From: Micromussa lordhowensis
Taxonomy: Eukaryota > Cnidaria > Anthozoa > Scleractinia > Lobophylliidae
Assembly: GCA_964020085.1 (NCBI GenBank)
Contig: OZ026595.1
Coordinates: forward strand, 17,351,484-17,415,483
Reading direction: 5' to 3'
Length of the DNA: 64,000 nt
Part shown: positions 1 through 9,077 of the stretch, piece after piece
Numbering within the stretch: the first letter of the stretch is position 1
Layout of the letters: each line of letters opens with the position of its first letter
Position numbers and translations under genes: made by a program
Notes under the pieces: model-generated
What the model saw: only the letters and a program-made list of their open reading frames with translations
Databases searched by the model: none
Told to the model about the DNA's origin: nothing

Positions 1-384
1 AGCACTAACATAACAAGTTCATCTGACAAATTTTGTTTTGACTTATTAATTCTGGTCAATATATCAATCAATGGTTATAAGGCCAAAGATAATATCTAAA
101 GGAGTCCTAAACCCCACATACATGTAAATACGCATCACCTATTAACCAATATAAATACACAAAAAATAATAAACTCCAAGGATACATTAAGATATGAAAG
201 AAAGAAATGAAAAAAATACTAAGTGCTTAAAAAGCACTGAGTAAAATAATGTTTCATAGTAACTAATCATTTGTTTCTGGAAACAAATCGTCGACTTCAG
301 TGAACTGAGTTCTGCGATAGAGCTAAGAATTAGAACACAGGTCAAAATCGGATCATATTAACTTACCTCTGTTAATTGTTTCAG

Positions 385-1278
385 ATAAAAGAATCAAGTA
401 AAGATGCCGACGGTGGTATTTGTGTTAATCCTTGGCCAAATATCGACTCCACATTAACCCAACAGATGACACAAAACTATCTTCAGGCAGCGAAAACATT
501 TTTCCAGTCGTCCAACGTCGTAGAAATTACAGTCGAAACAGCCAGAGAGTTTGCTTCAACATCCAACAATTGCACAGTGAATAGCTCAACAAACTTGAAC
601 AGTATCAAATCAACAGTTCAAAGTCTTAACATAACGAGAGCCGATCCAAGAGTAACACACGAGTTATTTACTATGAAGTTGAACTCAAGCAAACCACAAC
701 AGCCGGGTACATTTGTCATTGAACATCAAAAAGAAAAATCAGCCATCCTTCGAAGAAAATTCGTTATTCCATATGCAGACGTGCTAGGATTGCAAATAGA
801 AGACAGAAAAATTATTCTGGACACGTACCAAAGACCCCAGACATTTTACAAAAAAAAAGATGAGTCTGGCCGACAGACTTCAACAGCATGGTCAGAATTC
901 TCCGAAGTTTCCGATGCGTCTGGGTTGGATGAGAAGACTCGACTTGAAATTAACTTTCACCAGCCAAACAAGAGCGTGAATACTTTAATTCAGTCCGACA
1001 TATATCTTCAGATGGCAGTCGACGGGGGAATACGAGAAAACTACCATCAGCAGAGGCAAGACATCATGGATCCGGAGGCGTTCTTTCCCGTAGCCAAAAA
1101 CCCCCAAACAGTACGCGCAGCACAGCTCGCCGTCTTAGAACTACTTAAACAGCCAGAAGGAAGTGATGTGTCTTGGCTTATTAAAATGTTCGGTGGAATT
1201 CATCACCTTTTCAAGCAATCTTTAAGCCAGAGTAGTCTTTCTGTCCCTGTTCACAGCTGCTTCGAGAAGGAAGAATGA
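385..1278 (+). CDS. terminal exon of an unrecognised protein-coding gene (297 codons, 5' part outside window)
   Basis: A pyrimidine-rich tract ending in TTGTTTCAG precedes position 385, and the frame stays open from there to TGA at 1276-1278, so this looks like a last exon entered in phase 0. There is no early Met, so the start codon must lie in an upstream exon. I do not recognise the family. The middle part (residues about 110-200 of the exon) reads as a compact mixed alpha/beta domain with conserved-looking stretches such as ILRRKFVIPYADVLGLQIED and YQRPQTFYKK. The N-terminal part is Ser/Thr/Asn-rich and probably disordered. No signal peptide, membrane helix or zinc ligand cluster is visible. 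The exon is followed by a poly(A) signal, and the next + gene starts about 390 bp downstream. Codon use looks host-like and there is no frame break. That it is coding is well supported; its function is unknown. Confidence 0.7.
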   Translation: MKESSKDADGGICVNPWPNIDSTLTQQMTQNYLQAAKTFFQSSNVVEITVETAREFASTSNNCTVNSSTNLNSIKSTVQSLNITRADPRVTHELFTMKLNSSKPQQPGTFVIEHQKEKSAILRRKFVIPYADVLGLQIEDRKIILDTYQRPQTFYKKKDESGRQTSTAWSEFSEVSDASGLDEKTRLEINFHQPNKSVNTLIQSDIYLQMAVDGGIRENYHQQRQDIMDPEAFFPVAKNPQTVRAAQLAVLELLKQPEGSDVSWLIKMFGGIHHLFKQSLSQSSLSVPVHSCFEKEE

Positions 1279-1365
1279 CCATGACACGCGGTAAGAGTTT
1301 TATCTTGTCCCAGAGCTTTAAACAGCTATCCGCCACTATATCAGCATAAATAACACGTTTCACTT

Positions 1366-1371
1366 AATAAA
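1366..1371 (+). terminator. AATAAA polyadenylation signal
   Basis: A canonical AATAAA lies 88 bp past the stop codon of the preceding exon, which supports that exon being terminal. Cleavage would fall shortly before the promoter region of the next + gene. Confidence 0.5.
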
Positions 1372-1660
1372 TCCGATGTCTTAAAACCGGCCTGGAGTAT
1401 CGCAAAATTCGCAACAGGCGAAATAAAATAAATGTCGAGCCATTAACACGATAAAAGCCACAACAACCAAACGCCATGTACATTTCGTGTCGCGAAACGC
1501 TCTCGAATGAATGGACCCCCAGCGCTGTTTGCGAGTCGTGCGCTGATTGGTTGAAATTTGAAGACCTGTCAAACAGAGATCAGCAGGTCCGGACCGGGGA
1601 ATATTTTTTGCAGGAGGAGTGGAGTCTCTCGTAAGAGACTGGGACCGACCTAGAAGACTA

Positions 1661-1672
1661 CAAAATGGCGGA
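1661..1672 (+). promoter_or_regulatory. YY1-like AAAATGGCGGA box overlapping a start codon
   Basis: The core AATGGCGG matches the YY1-type initiator often placed over the ATG of metazoan housekeeping genes. Here the ATG inside the box is the start codon of the downstream gene, with a strong GTGAGT donor 15 bases later. The 280 bp between the preceding poly(A) signal and this box is the likely promoter. Confidence 0.45.
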
Positions 1673-4600
1673 AAGAAATGTGAGTAATCTGTTGACATTC
1701 GAAATCTTGTTTTATCCTTATTTCGTGCTTGCCATCCTTCTCTTAATTGCCAAAAATATAACTTACGAAAGTAACACGATTGTTTTTATGTAAATCCTTT
1801 CGGTATTTCCGGCCTTCGATGTGGGCTTTTTATAAATATGTATGAGTCTGGTTGCCATGTGATCTGCCGTTCTCTGTTTTTATTTGCTTGGTTGATCATG
1901 CATTCACACAAAACTGATGACAAATACCTTATACTTTTTACTGCAGGCCCTCGTAGAGTTTGGTGAAAGTAAAAAAATCCTTCCAGTAGCTGGAATAACT
2001 CTCAGCGAGGCTTTACCACCAATACAACATGCATTTGATATACCGGTAGGATGTGACATTTTGGTGCAGCAATACGATCGCGAATGGGACGATTTTATCG
2101 ATTTAGAGACTACTGTAGTTATTTTATTTCCTTTGGGAAAAAAAGTTTAAGTTTTGTGCAAATGTTTTTTTTTCATGTTTTACTCCTGCAACATGGTTGC
2201 AGCGAGAACACTCCATATGACTTTTTTAAACGTAAACTTTCCTGGTAGGCGGGGACAATCGAGGGCATTTGCATGAAAATATTGCCCCGGGGGCGGGAAC
2301 ATTTACTTACTTTCTCCAGCCTATTAGTCCAAGTCCCCGCCTTTGCCCGGGTTGGGGGGACCGGGGATTTACATTGACTGGTGCATTATTATACACCTAT
2401 CATTGGCCATCCCCTGTGGGGTGACCCCGGGCAAGGGAGGGGACTTTGTATAGGAACCTGTCGAAGTTCNNNNNNNNNNNNNNNNNNNNNNNNNNNNNNN
2501 NNNNNNNNNNNNNNNNNNNNNNNNNNNNNNNNNNNNNNNNNNNNNNNNNNNNNNNNNNNNNNNNNNNNNNNNNNNNNNNNNNNNNNNNNNNNNNNNNNNN
2601 NNNNNNNNNNNNNNNNNNNNNNNNNNNNNNNNNNNNNNNNNNNNNNNNNNNNNNNNNNNNNNNNNNNNNACCAGTCTTCCGCGGAATAAGCTGTGCCTGT
2701 TACGTTGTGCCTGTCCGTGTTGGGCTGTGCCTGTCTTTGTTACGCTGTGCCTGTCTTTGTTACGTTGTGCCTGTCCGTGTTGGGCTGTGCCTGTCTTCGT
2801 TACGCTGTGCCTGTCTTTGTTACGTTGTGCCTGTCCGTGTTGGGCTGTGACTGTCTTTGTTACGCTGTGCCTGTCCGTGTTGGGCTGTGCCTGTCTTTGT
2901 TATGTCGTGCCTAATAGAGTTTAGCTGTGATGGCCCTTGCGTGTGCCTCGGCTGTTTAGAAACCGAATATTGAACCTGATTCCCCTTTATACAGAATCCT
3001 CACAGTCACGGAGGCCTTAGAAACAACTCTGGCCGTAAGAAGGTTTTTAATTCGAGCAGTAGCAGAAAACGTGAATGGGAGAAGTCGAGAAGAAGAATTC
3101 GGCTCGAAGAAAATATCTATAAGTTATGGTTACAGGCAAAACTTGAAGCCGGGTACAGTTCAACAAGTGACAGCGAGTTCGCGGCGCATCTACTGTCGTT
3201 AGAATATCGTAGACGGTAAGCTTGCATTGGCTTGGTTCTCCTTTTCTTTGCTTTACTATTATTCGAGTGTATTTAAAACTTCTAACATGTTGATTCTGTC
3301 TGCATGTAGGGCATCAATAGATAGTGTTGAATCGCGGAAAAGGAAGTTAAAAGTTTGGAGGTAAAGACTTGATTGATTGAAATCAATAAATTCGTGTCTT
3401 TTACACAGGACCTTCGACCTCTACTCCTGCGAAGTCTCCCAGTTCCTTTCAGCTTCAGCCATCTCTAGTGGATCTCGCCAGTGAATCTCCCATTCGTGAT
3501 CTCACTTCGTCGAAACTGTAAGCTCATACGGCTGTTTTACAATAAATAGATAAGCTAAGTTCGTGATTTTCAGCTTAGATATGGAATTGGCGTTTAAAAT
3601 AACCTGAAATGACAGATAGCAGCTTAGATTTTTTGGGTTACTGAATTGTAACTGCATAAATAATCGCTGTAAAAGAATTGCTGGTTTAGAGCTTATTTTT
3701 TCATTGTAGTTAGTGGACGTGGGGAAACATATTTCAACTTTTTTTTACTACTTGTAGTTCAAACTCATCATTATTTTCCGACGATGAACCATTGGACTCG
3801 GAAGATTCAAGCTCTGAAGCTGATATAAGGTACTCTTTGGATGTTTTTTGAGTAGTTTTTGTGTTAGATACCTTTTATAAGAACGGTGCTTACAAGAAAA
3901 ATAGTAATGGTGATCATTGTTTTCATACTCACCAATGTACACGTATGTACGGTGGCCCACAACTGTCACGGCAAAAGAAATAACCTCACGGCGAAAAGGA
4001 AAGCCTCACGGCAAAAGAAAAAGACTCACGGCAAAAGAAATAACTTCACGGCAAAAAGAAAAAGACTCACGGCAAAAAGAAAAGACTCACGGCAAAAAGA
4101 AAAACCTCACGGCAAAAAGAAAAAGACTCACGGCAAAAAGAAAAACCTCACGGCAAAAAGAAAAAGACTCACGGCAAAAAGAAAAACCTCACGGCAAAAA
4201 GAAAAAGACTCACGGCAAAAGTAAAAGACTCACGGCAAAAAGAAAAACCTCACGGCAAATAGAAAAACCTCACGGCAAATAGAGAAACCTCACGGCAAAT
4301 AGAAAAACCTCACGGCAAATAGAGAAACCTCACGGCAAATAGGAAAACCTCGCGGCAAATAGAAAAACCTCACGGCAAAAGTCAAAGTATGTCCTCACGT
4401 GGGGTTGGGGCGAGTTATCAAGGTGCACCATGGGATAAGAAAATGCAGTAAAGGGGTCAGCGGCTGCTCATCACTTCCCGCCATTTGCGCCATCTTGGAA
4501 CATTTGGGTCGAACATTTGAAGGAGGTCGTCAGGAAGATGTTTTGCTGTAACTGTGGGCGACAAGTTTCGGATGGCGTCAACTACTGTTCAAACTGTGGG

Positions 4601-6132
4601 AAAGGTGAGCATTTCGAATAGCTTTTCGTTAAATTTATACTCGCACGTTGAGACGATTTGCATTTGTGTTTAAACTGACTTCATTTCAGTTGATTGAAAG
4701 AAGTTTTGAATCTTACTATTTTTAGTAAGATTCAAAACTTCTTTCAATGCGATCTTTGGCGATTTCAAGGAAGTATGCACAAGATTAGGCAAAACTACAG
4801 TATGCAAGGACACTTTTGGTGACATAATTTGTGGCTCCTTCAGCTCGGCACCAGTGAATATCAAGAAAGAAAAATGGCTCCTTTGGCTCCAGAGGAGTAG
4901 AGCCAATCGAGCCGGTCGGGTCGTTTGTAAATAGATACATTTGTAAAAGCAGGTAAAAGTGGCCCTGTCTTCTGTAGTGTAGCACAAAGGAAGCTGATTC
5001 TGTAATATTCGAGGAACGTTTATTTCTATTCGGTTTATAGTGTTAAGACTGCATTAGAAAAAAAGGGGTCGAGACATTTAAGGTCTAAACTCTATTCAAC
5101 TGAAATGAAGTCAGTTTAAACACAAATGCAAATCGTCTCAACGTGCGAGTATAAATTTAACGAAAAGCTATTCGAAATGCTCACCTTTCCCACAGTTTCA
5201 ACAGTAGTTGACGCCATCCGAAACTTGTTGCCCACAGTTACAGCAAAACATCTTCCTGACGACCTCCTTCAAATGTTCCAAGATGGCGCAAATGGCGGGA
5301 AGTGATGAGCAGCCGCTGACCCCTTTACTGCATTTTCTTATCCCATGGTGCACCTTGATAACTCGCCCCAACCCCACGTGAGGACATACTTTGACTTTTG
5401 CCGTGAGGTTTTTCTATTTGCCGTGAGGTTTTTCTATTTGCCGTGAGGTTTTTCTATTTGCCGTGAGGTTTCTCTTTTTGCCGTGAGTCTTTTTCTTTTT
5501 GCCGTGAGTCTTTTTCTTTTTGCCGTGAGGTTTTCTTTTTGCCGTGAGTCTTTTTCTTTTTGCCGTGAGGTTTTTCTTTTTGCCGTGAGCCTTTTCTTTT
5601 TGCCGTGAGTCTTTTTCTTTTTGCCGTGAGTCTTTTTCTTTTTGCCGTGAGGTTTTTCTTTTTGCCGTGAGTCTTTTTCTTTTTGCCGTGAGGTTTTTCT
5701 TTTTGCCGTGAGCCTTTTCTTTTTGCCGTGAGTCTTTTCTTTTTGCCGTGAGTCTTTTTCTTTTTGCCGTGAAGATATTTCTTTTGCCGTGAGTCTTTTT
5801 CTTTTGCCGTGAGTCTTTTTCTTTTGCCGTGAGGTTTTCCTTTTCGCCGTGAGGTTATTTCTTTTGCCGTGACAGTTGTGGGCCACCGTACGTATGAACT
5901 TCGGGATTGCCCTGAACACAATTCACTTGAAGAAAATAAACTTACAATTTTTCAATGAAGGACAGTGTACACGTATTGCCCCAGTTATTTGCTTGAATTT
6001 TGTTTCATCAGAAATAATTGCTTCTATGCTCACCTTTTTAGTTATCAAGAAATTTACAACTGTGCAATTCAGCAGTTAAACAGAGAGCGGTCTCTGGACG
6101 GATACTACAGTGATGATTCACAATTTGGATAA
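1665..6132 (+). CDS. multi-exon cnidarian family protein with ubiquitin/PB1-like N-terminus and a LEENIYKLW-type domain
   Basis: The proposed coding exons are 1665-1679, 1947-2144, 2995-3215, 3310-3360, 3409-3517, 3758-3829 and 6042-6132 (stop TAA). Phases agree across the first four and the last two joins. Exons 1-2 encode MAERN then a beta-rich segment (ILPVAGITLSEALPPIQ, YDREWDDFIDLE) that resembles the ubiquitin/PB1-like N-terminal domain of SAM-domain-3-like proteins. Exon 3 encodes a basic linker and a helical segment (IRLEENIYKLWLQAKLEAGY, DSEFAAHLLSLE) of a type that recurs in multi-copy cnidarian and fish genes. Later exons are Ser/Asp-rich and acidic. Problems: the 3361-3408 intron is only 48 bp, and exon 5 is open only in the frame one base off from exon 4, so the gene is either mis-modelled there or carries a frameshift. 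An assembly gap and the foldback element lie in introns. No enzyme motif is visible and the function is unknown; a regulatory or adaptor role is only a guess. Confidence 0.5.
2328..2469. repeat. GC-rich inverted dispersed repeat, copy 1 (cut by gap)
   Basis: The segment AAGTCCCCGCCTTTGCCCGG near 2335 is roughly the reverse complement of GGGCAAGGGAGGGGACTTTG near 2430, giving a short foldback. The right half (tatacacctatcat... to cctgtcgaagttc) recurs almost identically at 10482-10558. This copy runs straight into the run of Ns. Confidence 0.6.
2470..2669. other. assembly gap (200 N)
   Basis: Exactly 200 Ns, so the length is probably a placeholder. It sits inside an intron between a dispersed repeat and a minisatellite, both likely reasons for the assembly break. 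Confidence 0.98.
2691..2914 (+). repeat. 20-bp minisatellite, about 11 units
   Basis: Two alternating 20-mers repeat head to tail: TGTGCCTGTCCGTGTTGGGC and TGTGCCTGTCTTTGTTACGC, forming a 40-bp higher-order unit. The array opens right after the gap, so its true length is unknown. It is intronic; the open frames through it are repeat artefacts. Confidence 0.85.
3966..4382 (+). repeat. left-arm array of CTCACGGCAAAAAGAAAAA units
   Basis: About 20 head-to-tail units of 17-19 bp with core CTCACGGCAAA. Drift in A-run length and in the last bases (AAGA, AACC, ATAG) shows slippage and unequal exchange. Open frames across it give meaningless Lys-rich repeats. Confidence 0.9.
4478..4498 (+). promoter_or_regulatory. 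tandem YY1-type boxes upstream of the zinc-ribbon exon
   Basis: CCGCCATTT followed at once by GCGCCATCTTGG lies 40 bp before the ATG at 4538. This is the arrangement seen at host initiators in this window, so the arm plausibly carries a working core promoter. The mirror copy in the right arm is at 5278-5299. Confidence 0.45.
4538..4934 (+). CDS. two-exon small zinc-ribbon protein inside the foldback element (91 aa)
   Basis: Exon 1 (4538-4604) starts MFCCNCG and ends YCSNCGK, a CxxC-x10-CxxC zinc ribbon as in the zf-ribbon/DZR superfamily, followed by a strong donor GTGAGC in phase 1. An acceptor after CTATTTTTAG places exon 2 at 4726-4934. The join is in frame and stays open for 69 codons (VRFKTSFNAIFGDFKEVC...) to TAG. 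Exon 2 contains Cys and a basic Trp-rich tail (KKEKWLLWLQRSRANRAG). The promoter-like box lies 40 bp upstream. The whole gene is inside the element, so it is element-borne or captured. The role is not known; zinc ribbons of this type bind proteins or nucleic acid. The acceptor lies within a perfect hairpin. The first exon and box are convincing; the second exon rests on frame continuity only. Confidence 0.45.
4693..4748. repeat. perfect 26-bp stem hairpin with TTTT loop
   Basis: Positions 4693-4718 are the exact reverse complement of 4723-4748, with loop TTTT at 4719-4722. It sits exactly where the left foldback arm ends, and it spans the proposed splice acceptor (AG at 4724-4725). Confidence 0.9.
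5185..5251 (-). pseudogene. mirror copy of the zinc-ribbon first exon with a premature stop
   Basis: This is the right-arm counterpart of the exon at 4538-4604, read on the minus strand from an ATG at 5251 to a GTGAGC donor. One C-to-G change turns the Ser codon between the last two Cys (YCSNCG) into TGA, and an Arg becomes Gln. The left copy is therefore the coding one, while transcription from both arms would converge on the core. Confidence 0.7.
5278..5299 (-). promoter_or_regulatory. right-arm copy of the YY1-type boxes
   Basis: The reverse complement of the 4478-4498 boxes is kept intact (CCAAGATGGCGC and AATGGCGGG), pointing into the element core. Confidence 0.4.
5399..5873 (-). repeat. 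right-arm array of the same 17-19 bp units
   Basis: About 25 units of TTTGCCGTGAG(G/T)(T/C)TTTTC, the complement of the left array. Unit number and order differ from the left arm, so the arrays evolve by slippage while the flanking unique arm stays nearly identical. Confidence 0.9.
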
Positions 6133-7977
6133 TTACAGTCATGTAGATTTTCTTATCTTAATACCTTGATAACCAGCTGCTGCTGAGCATAACAATGCCA
6201 TGATAAACATGTCCAGAATCGTATTATGTAATTTTTAGGTTACATATCATGTCACTCAAAGACTGTAAAGGTGTACTGACCTTTCTGTAAGCTGAAGGTG
6301 GTTTATTAATTCAAGGAAATGTCAAACTTGTGAATTTTATATGGTGCACTGGGTGAAACTTTCCCCATAAGTGCCAGCAGGGTTCATTACTACTGTTATT
6401 GTTTTCTTGTACTATAGTTTAATATGTATATATTTTTTCCCTAACTACTTACACTGTAAGTCATACAGATGGTACTACATGTACTTTTACATGTATTATG
6501 TTATAATTATAAGGTTTTAAATCTTTTGTAGATTAAACATGAGTGAAGAATCCTCAGATGATGAAGATGTTAGCAGAGCTAATAAAGCGCCGCAGTAGAT
6601 TTGGTTTGCCATCAGAGAGCTCAGAAAAAAAGAAAGGTGAAGAAGAATCCTCTCCCATGGAGCACTGATCAGGGCAAAGAGTTGTCAAAGAAACTTTGGT
6701 TTTTGGACCTTGGTCTTTTTATTTAAGGCGTCATATTTATTGCTCTATTTGTGCAGTATTGTAAATTGGATTTCATAGCTATCAGTTTTGAATGAGAGCA
6801 AAGATCCTTAATGTTATTACATGCAGATAGAATGGAGTAAATCTCTATTATTTTGGCTTGGTACTGTATCTTTAGCACAAATGTGAGCATTTACAAGAAA
6901 TTATCTGTATTGATAAAAGAATCACTGCTCTCATCAAAAGTACCCTTCCTTCACTTCTGTGGAGTAACACTTTGTGACTGTTCATTCTAAATATGATGTC
7001 AACTGACACTACTAGATTTCAGTGTACATATATACAGAAGATCAGATCAAATATGCAGCTTTTATTTTATTTAGAGGGTAAACAGGTAGCATCTGTATCT
7101 CTTTCAGTCACAATAATGCCAGACATTCATTCATATTTACATTCATGGCATTGCTTCCAGGAACCCTTGGTGTTTATTTTCATGCAGCTGTAACATGACA
7201 GGTGTGTTTCTCAAAGTTCACACTTGAAAAGTTGGGAGTCTAATGTTGCTCTAATAAAACATATGTACATGTGCACTGTTACTTTTTTGGAAAAGACTTC
7301 CCTTTGTCAAGATTCCACACAGTAAAGATCTAGTGAAAAATAGACATTTACATGCCTAATTTCTTCCCTGTGTATTGCTGATCCTTCTCCCTTGAGTTCA
7401 GCAATGTTCTGGGCACATGTGAACGTAATAACAATAAATTAGGGCAACAGGGGCAAAAAGCAGACCTTTTACATTTCAAACTTACAAAAATTTAAAAAGT
7501 CAAGGTGCTGATGGGGGTACTGCTAGTAGTAGCTAATGCATTCATAGCAAAACAAAAATTGTTGTTGTATGAAAAGAATTCACTTGCATAAATATGCAAT
7601 TTGCCTTGGCCATACTAACTATGCCTTGGCTATGTTTCACTTTTATTTTCTGGCTGTTTCAGTTGCAGTTACACCAGTTTAGCATTTCCATTAGGAAGAA
7701 TTTTCGAATGCAACTGGTCTTTCCAAAATAAAGTTGCCTGTTGGAAACTGTTGAAAACAAAAAGTGTTTTAGAAAACAAAAGTGTCTTATGGCAGGGGGG
7801 ATCCAGAAGCTGTTCTTGTACCAAACAATGGAAATTGCATTCATTACACCAGAGTAATCCAATTCCTGAGTAAACCCAGGTCAAGCTGGTAACCCAAGGA
7901 GACTTTAGGCCACAATGCCATTGCTTTGTTTACAAAATTATATTTGTAAAGTAAATCACTAAGACAATATATTACTA
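6133..7977. other. region between two convergent genes, with one possible alternative last exon
   Basis: It lies between the + gene ending at 6132 and the - gene ending at 7978. At 6532-6598 an acceptor (TTTTGTAG) leads into an acidic reading LNMSEESSDDEDVSRANK then TAG, in phase with the exon ending at 3829; it could be an alternative 3' exon. Just after it the +1 frame reads RRSRFGLPSESSEKKKG, hinting at a frameshifted relic. The rest is AT-rich with scattered AATAAA and no gene I can support. Confidence 0.4.
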
Positions 7978-9077
7978 TTAACGTTCTTGATAACCCATGT
8001 AAACACCGGTAAGTGAGGGATATCGCCTTTTTATTCGTAAAACCACACAAGAAGGACAGACAAACCCTTCTATTTCCTTTGCCCAAGTGTCCATGCCTGG
8101 CCAAGATAAACTGTCTGTATGCAGCCTTGCGAAAAGATCTCGCACTATTGTCTTCTCTATCATTACGAATTTCTCCCAAATTTCGCACGCACAACTCTAA
8201 AACGTTCTGATCTAAACAGAGCTTAGCAAATCGATCAGTTGTCGTGATGCAGTCTTTCAGTCTACAACATTTTATTTTGCGGCATTGGTCTGCAATTCCC
8301 ACACACGCACCAATCAACCACATGCTGGCCTCCAGAGGGACCCGGTTCAGGTGACCCATGTGCAGTTGTTGCATTATCCGGCTCAGCATTCAGGTCATCT
8401 TCCATGATAAGGAGAGTATGGATGTAGTCCATACTCCCGACTCCTCTTCTAAGTGATCGAATAGCCAGTTTCCTTACCATATGGGCATCCAATGTGTACA
8501 TAAATTCCTATTAGATAAAACAAAACAAAGACGGATCAAACAAAAATTCCTGTGTAAAGCTCCCTGGCTCATTATAGCTAGCGAGTAAGGTGTGACCAGT
8601 AGTAGAATAGTACTTGAAGATTTCAACACTACCTTTACATTGTTGTTTTCTTTGATTCTCTCTGCTTCTTCGGTTAGGCGATCGGTAGTATCGTTGTTGA
8701 CACTGGAAAGCTGAAAACCCTGATCACTTCGAGCGTGGTAAAGTAGTGGTTGTATCTTGCGATTCCTAAAAGCACAGACAGAACATGAATAGTTTCAGAC
8801 TCAACCTGAACTGCTAAAGACAAACGGTAGAAATCAAACTATCAATAGATTCGATTTATTCGCATTATAAACTTACCCTGTTCTTGCACGGCTTGTCTTT
8901 TCCGCCACATCTACAATGGTCTCCACAGTGCACGTTACGACCTTTACAAGGGCAACCACGATTACTCGTACCTACACAGCCTAGCGGGGTTTCCTAAACG
9001 GAAAAATATTCAATTTGCGGTTTCTGATTTAAAAACTACTAACCTAGCCCAGGTCTAATACTTACCGACGAATCCAT
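7978..9077 (-). pseudogene. CXC-like plus P2X7 C-terminal 'ballast' domain gene with frame breaks
   Basis: Exons, in transcript order: 9077-9066 (MDSS), 8993-8877, 8765-8639, and 8507-7978 (stop TAA). Exon 2 encodes a Cys-rich CXC-like motif (GCPCKGRNVHCGDHCRCGGK, then CKNR). The last exon encodes the P2X7 intracellular ballast domain: DWCVCGNCRPMP, CCRLKDCITTTDRFAKLC, RKAAYRQFILARHGHLG, CPSCVVLRIKRRYP and GVYMGY. In vertebrate P2X7 this region binds zinc and GDP; outside vertebrates it occurs in non-channel proteins, and no P2X channel part is present here. Two frame breaks split the domain: one after NCRPMPQNK (AAAA run, about 8263-8270) and one after GKGNRR (GGG run, about 8060-8070). Exon 2 to 3 also joins out of frame unless a later acceptor (GCAAG) is used. 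It is either a young pseudogene or homopolymer indel errors in the assembly. Confidence 0.8.

Larger units (their letters stand above)
3949..5889. mobile_element. foldback DNA transposon with about 750-bp inverted arms and an internal zinc-ribbon gene
   Basis: The left arm (3949 to about 4693) and right arm (about 5096 to 5889) are near-perfect reverse complements starting ACGGTGGCCCACAACTGTC. Each arm contains, from the outside in, a long array of about 19-bp units, then a unique segment with a GCGCCATCTTGG box, then a short coding exon with a splice donor. A unique core of about 400 bp lies between the arms. ACGTATGT precedes and ACGTATGA follows the element, an 8-bp imperfect target duplication (7 of 8) as made by hAT or P-type transposases. 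This is typical of foldback elements with satellite-like arms. No transposase is encoded, so it is non-autonomous or mobilised in trans. It sits in an intron of the surrounding + gene. Confidence 0.8.

Noticed and set aside
2381..2850. Reading frames spanning the N run and minisatellite
   Set aside because: They are open only because Ns contain no stops, and the rest is a 20-bp repeat translation.
3886..4282. Long Lys/Arg-rich + reading frames (HGKKKK-type repeats), and their minus counterparts at 5434-5921
   Set aside because: They are translations of the 17-19 bp satellite units, open in several frames at once and lacking stops only because the unit lacks them.
7669..7884. Extra minus frames downstream of the ballast domain
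   Set aside because: They lie past the domain's own stop at 7978 once the correct frame is followed.
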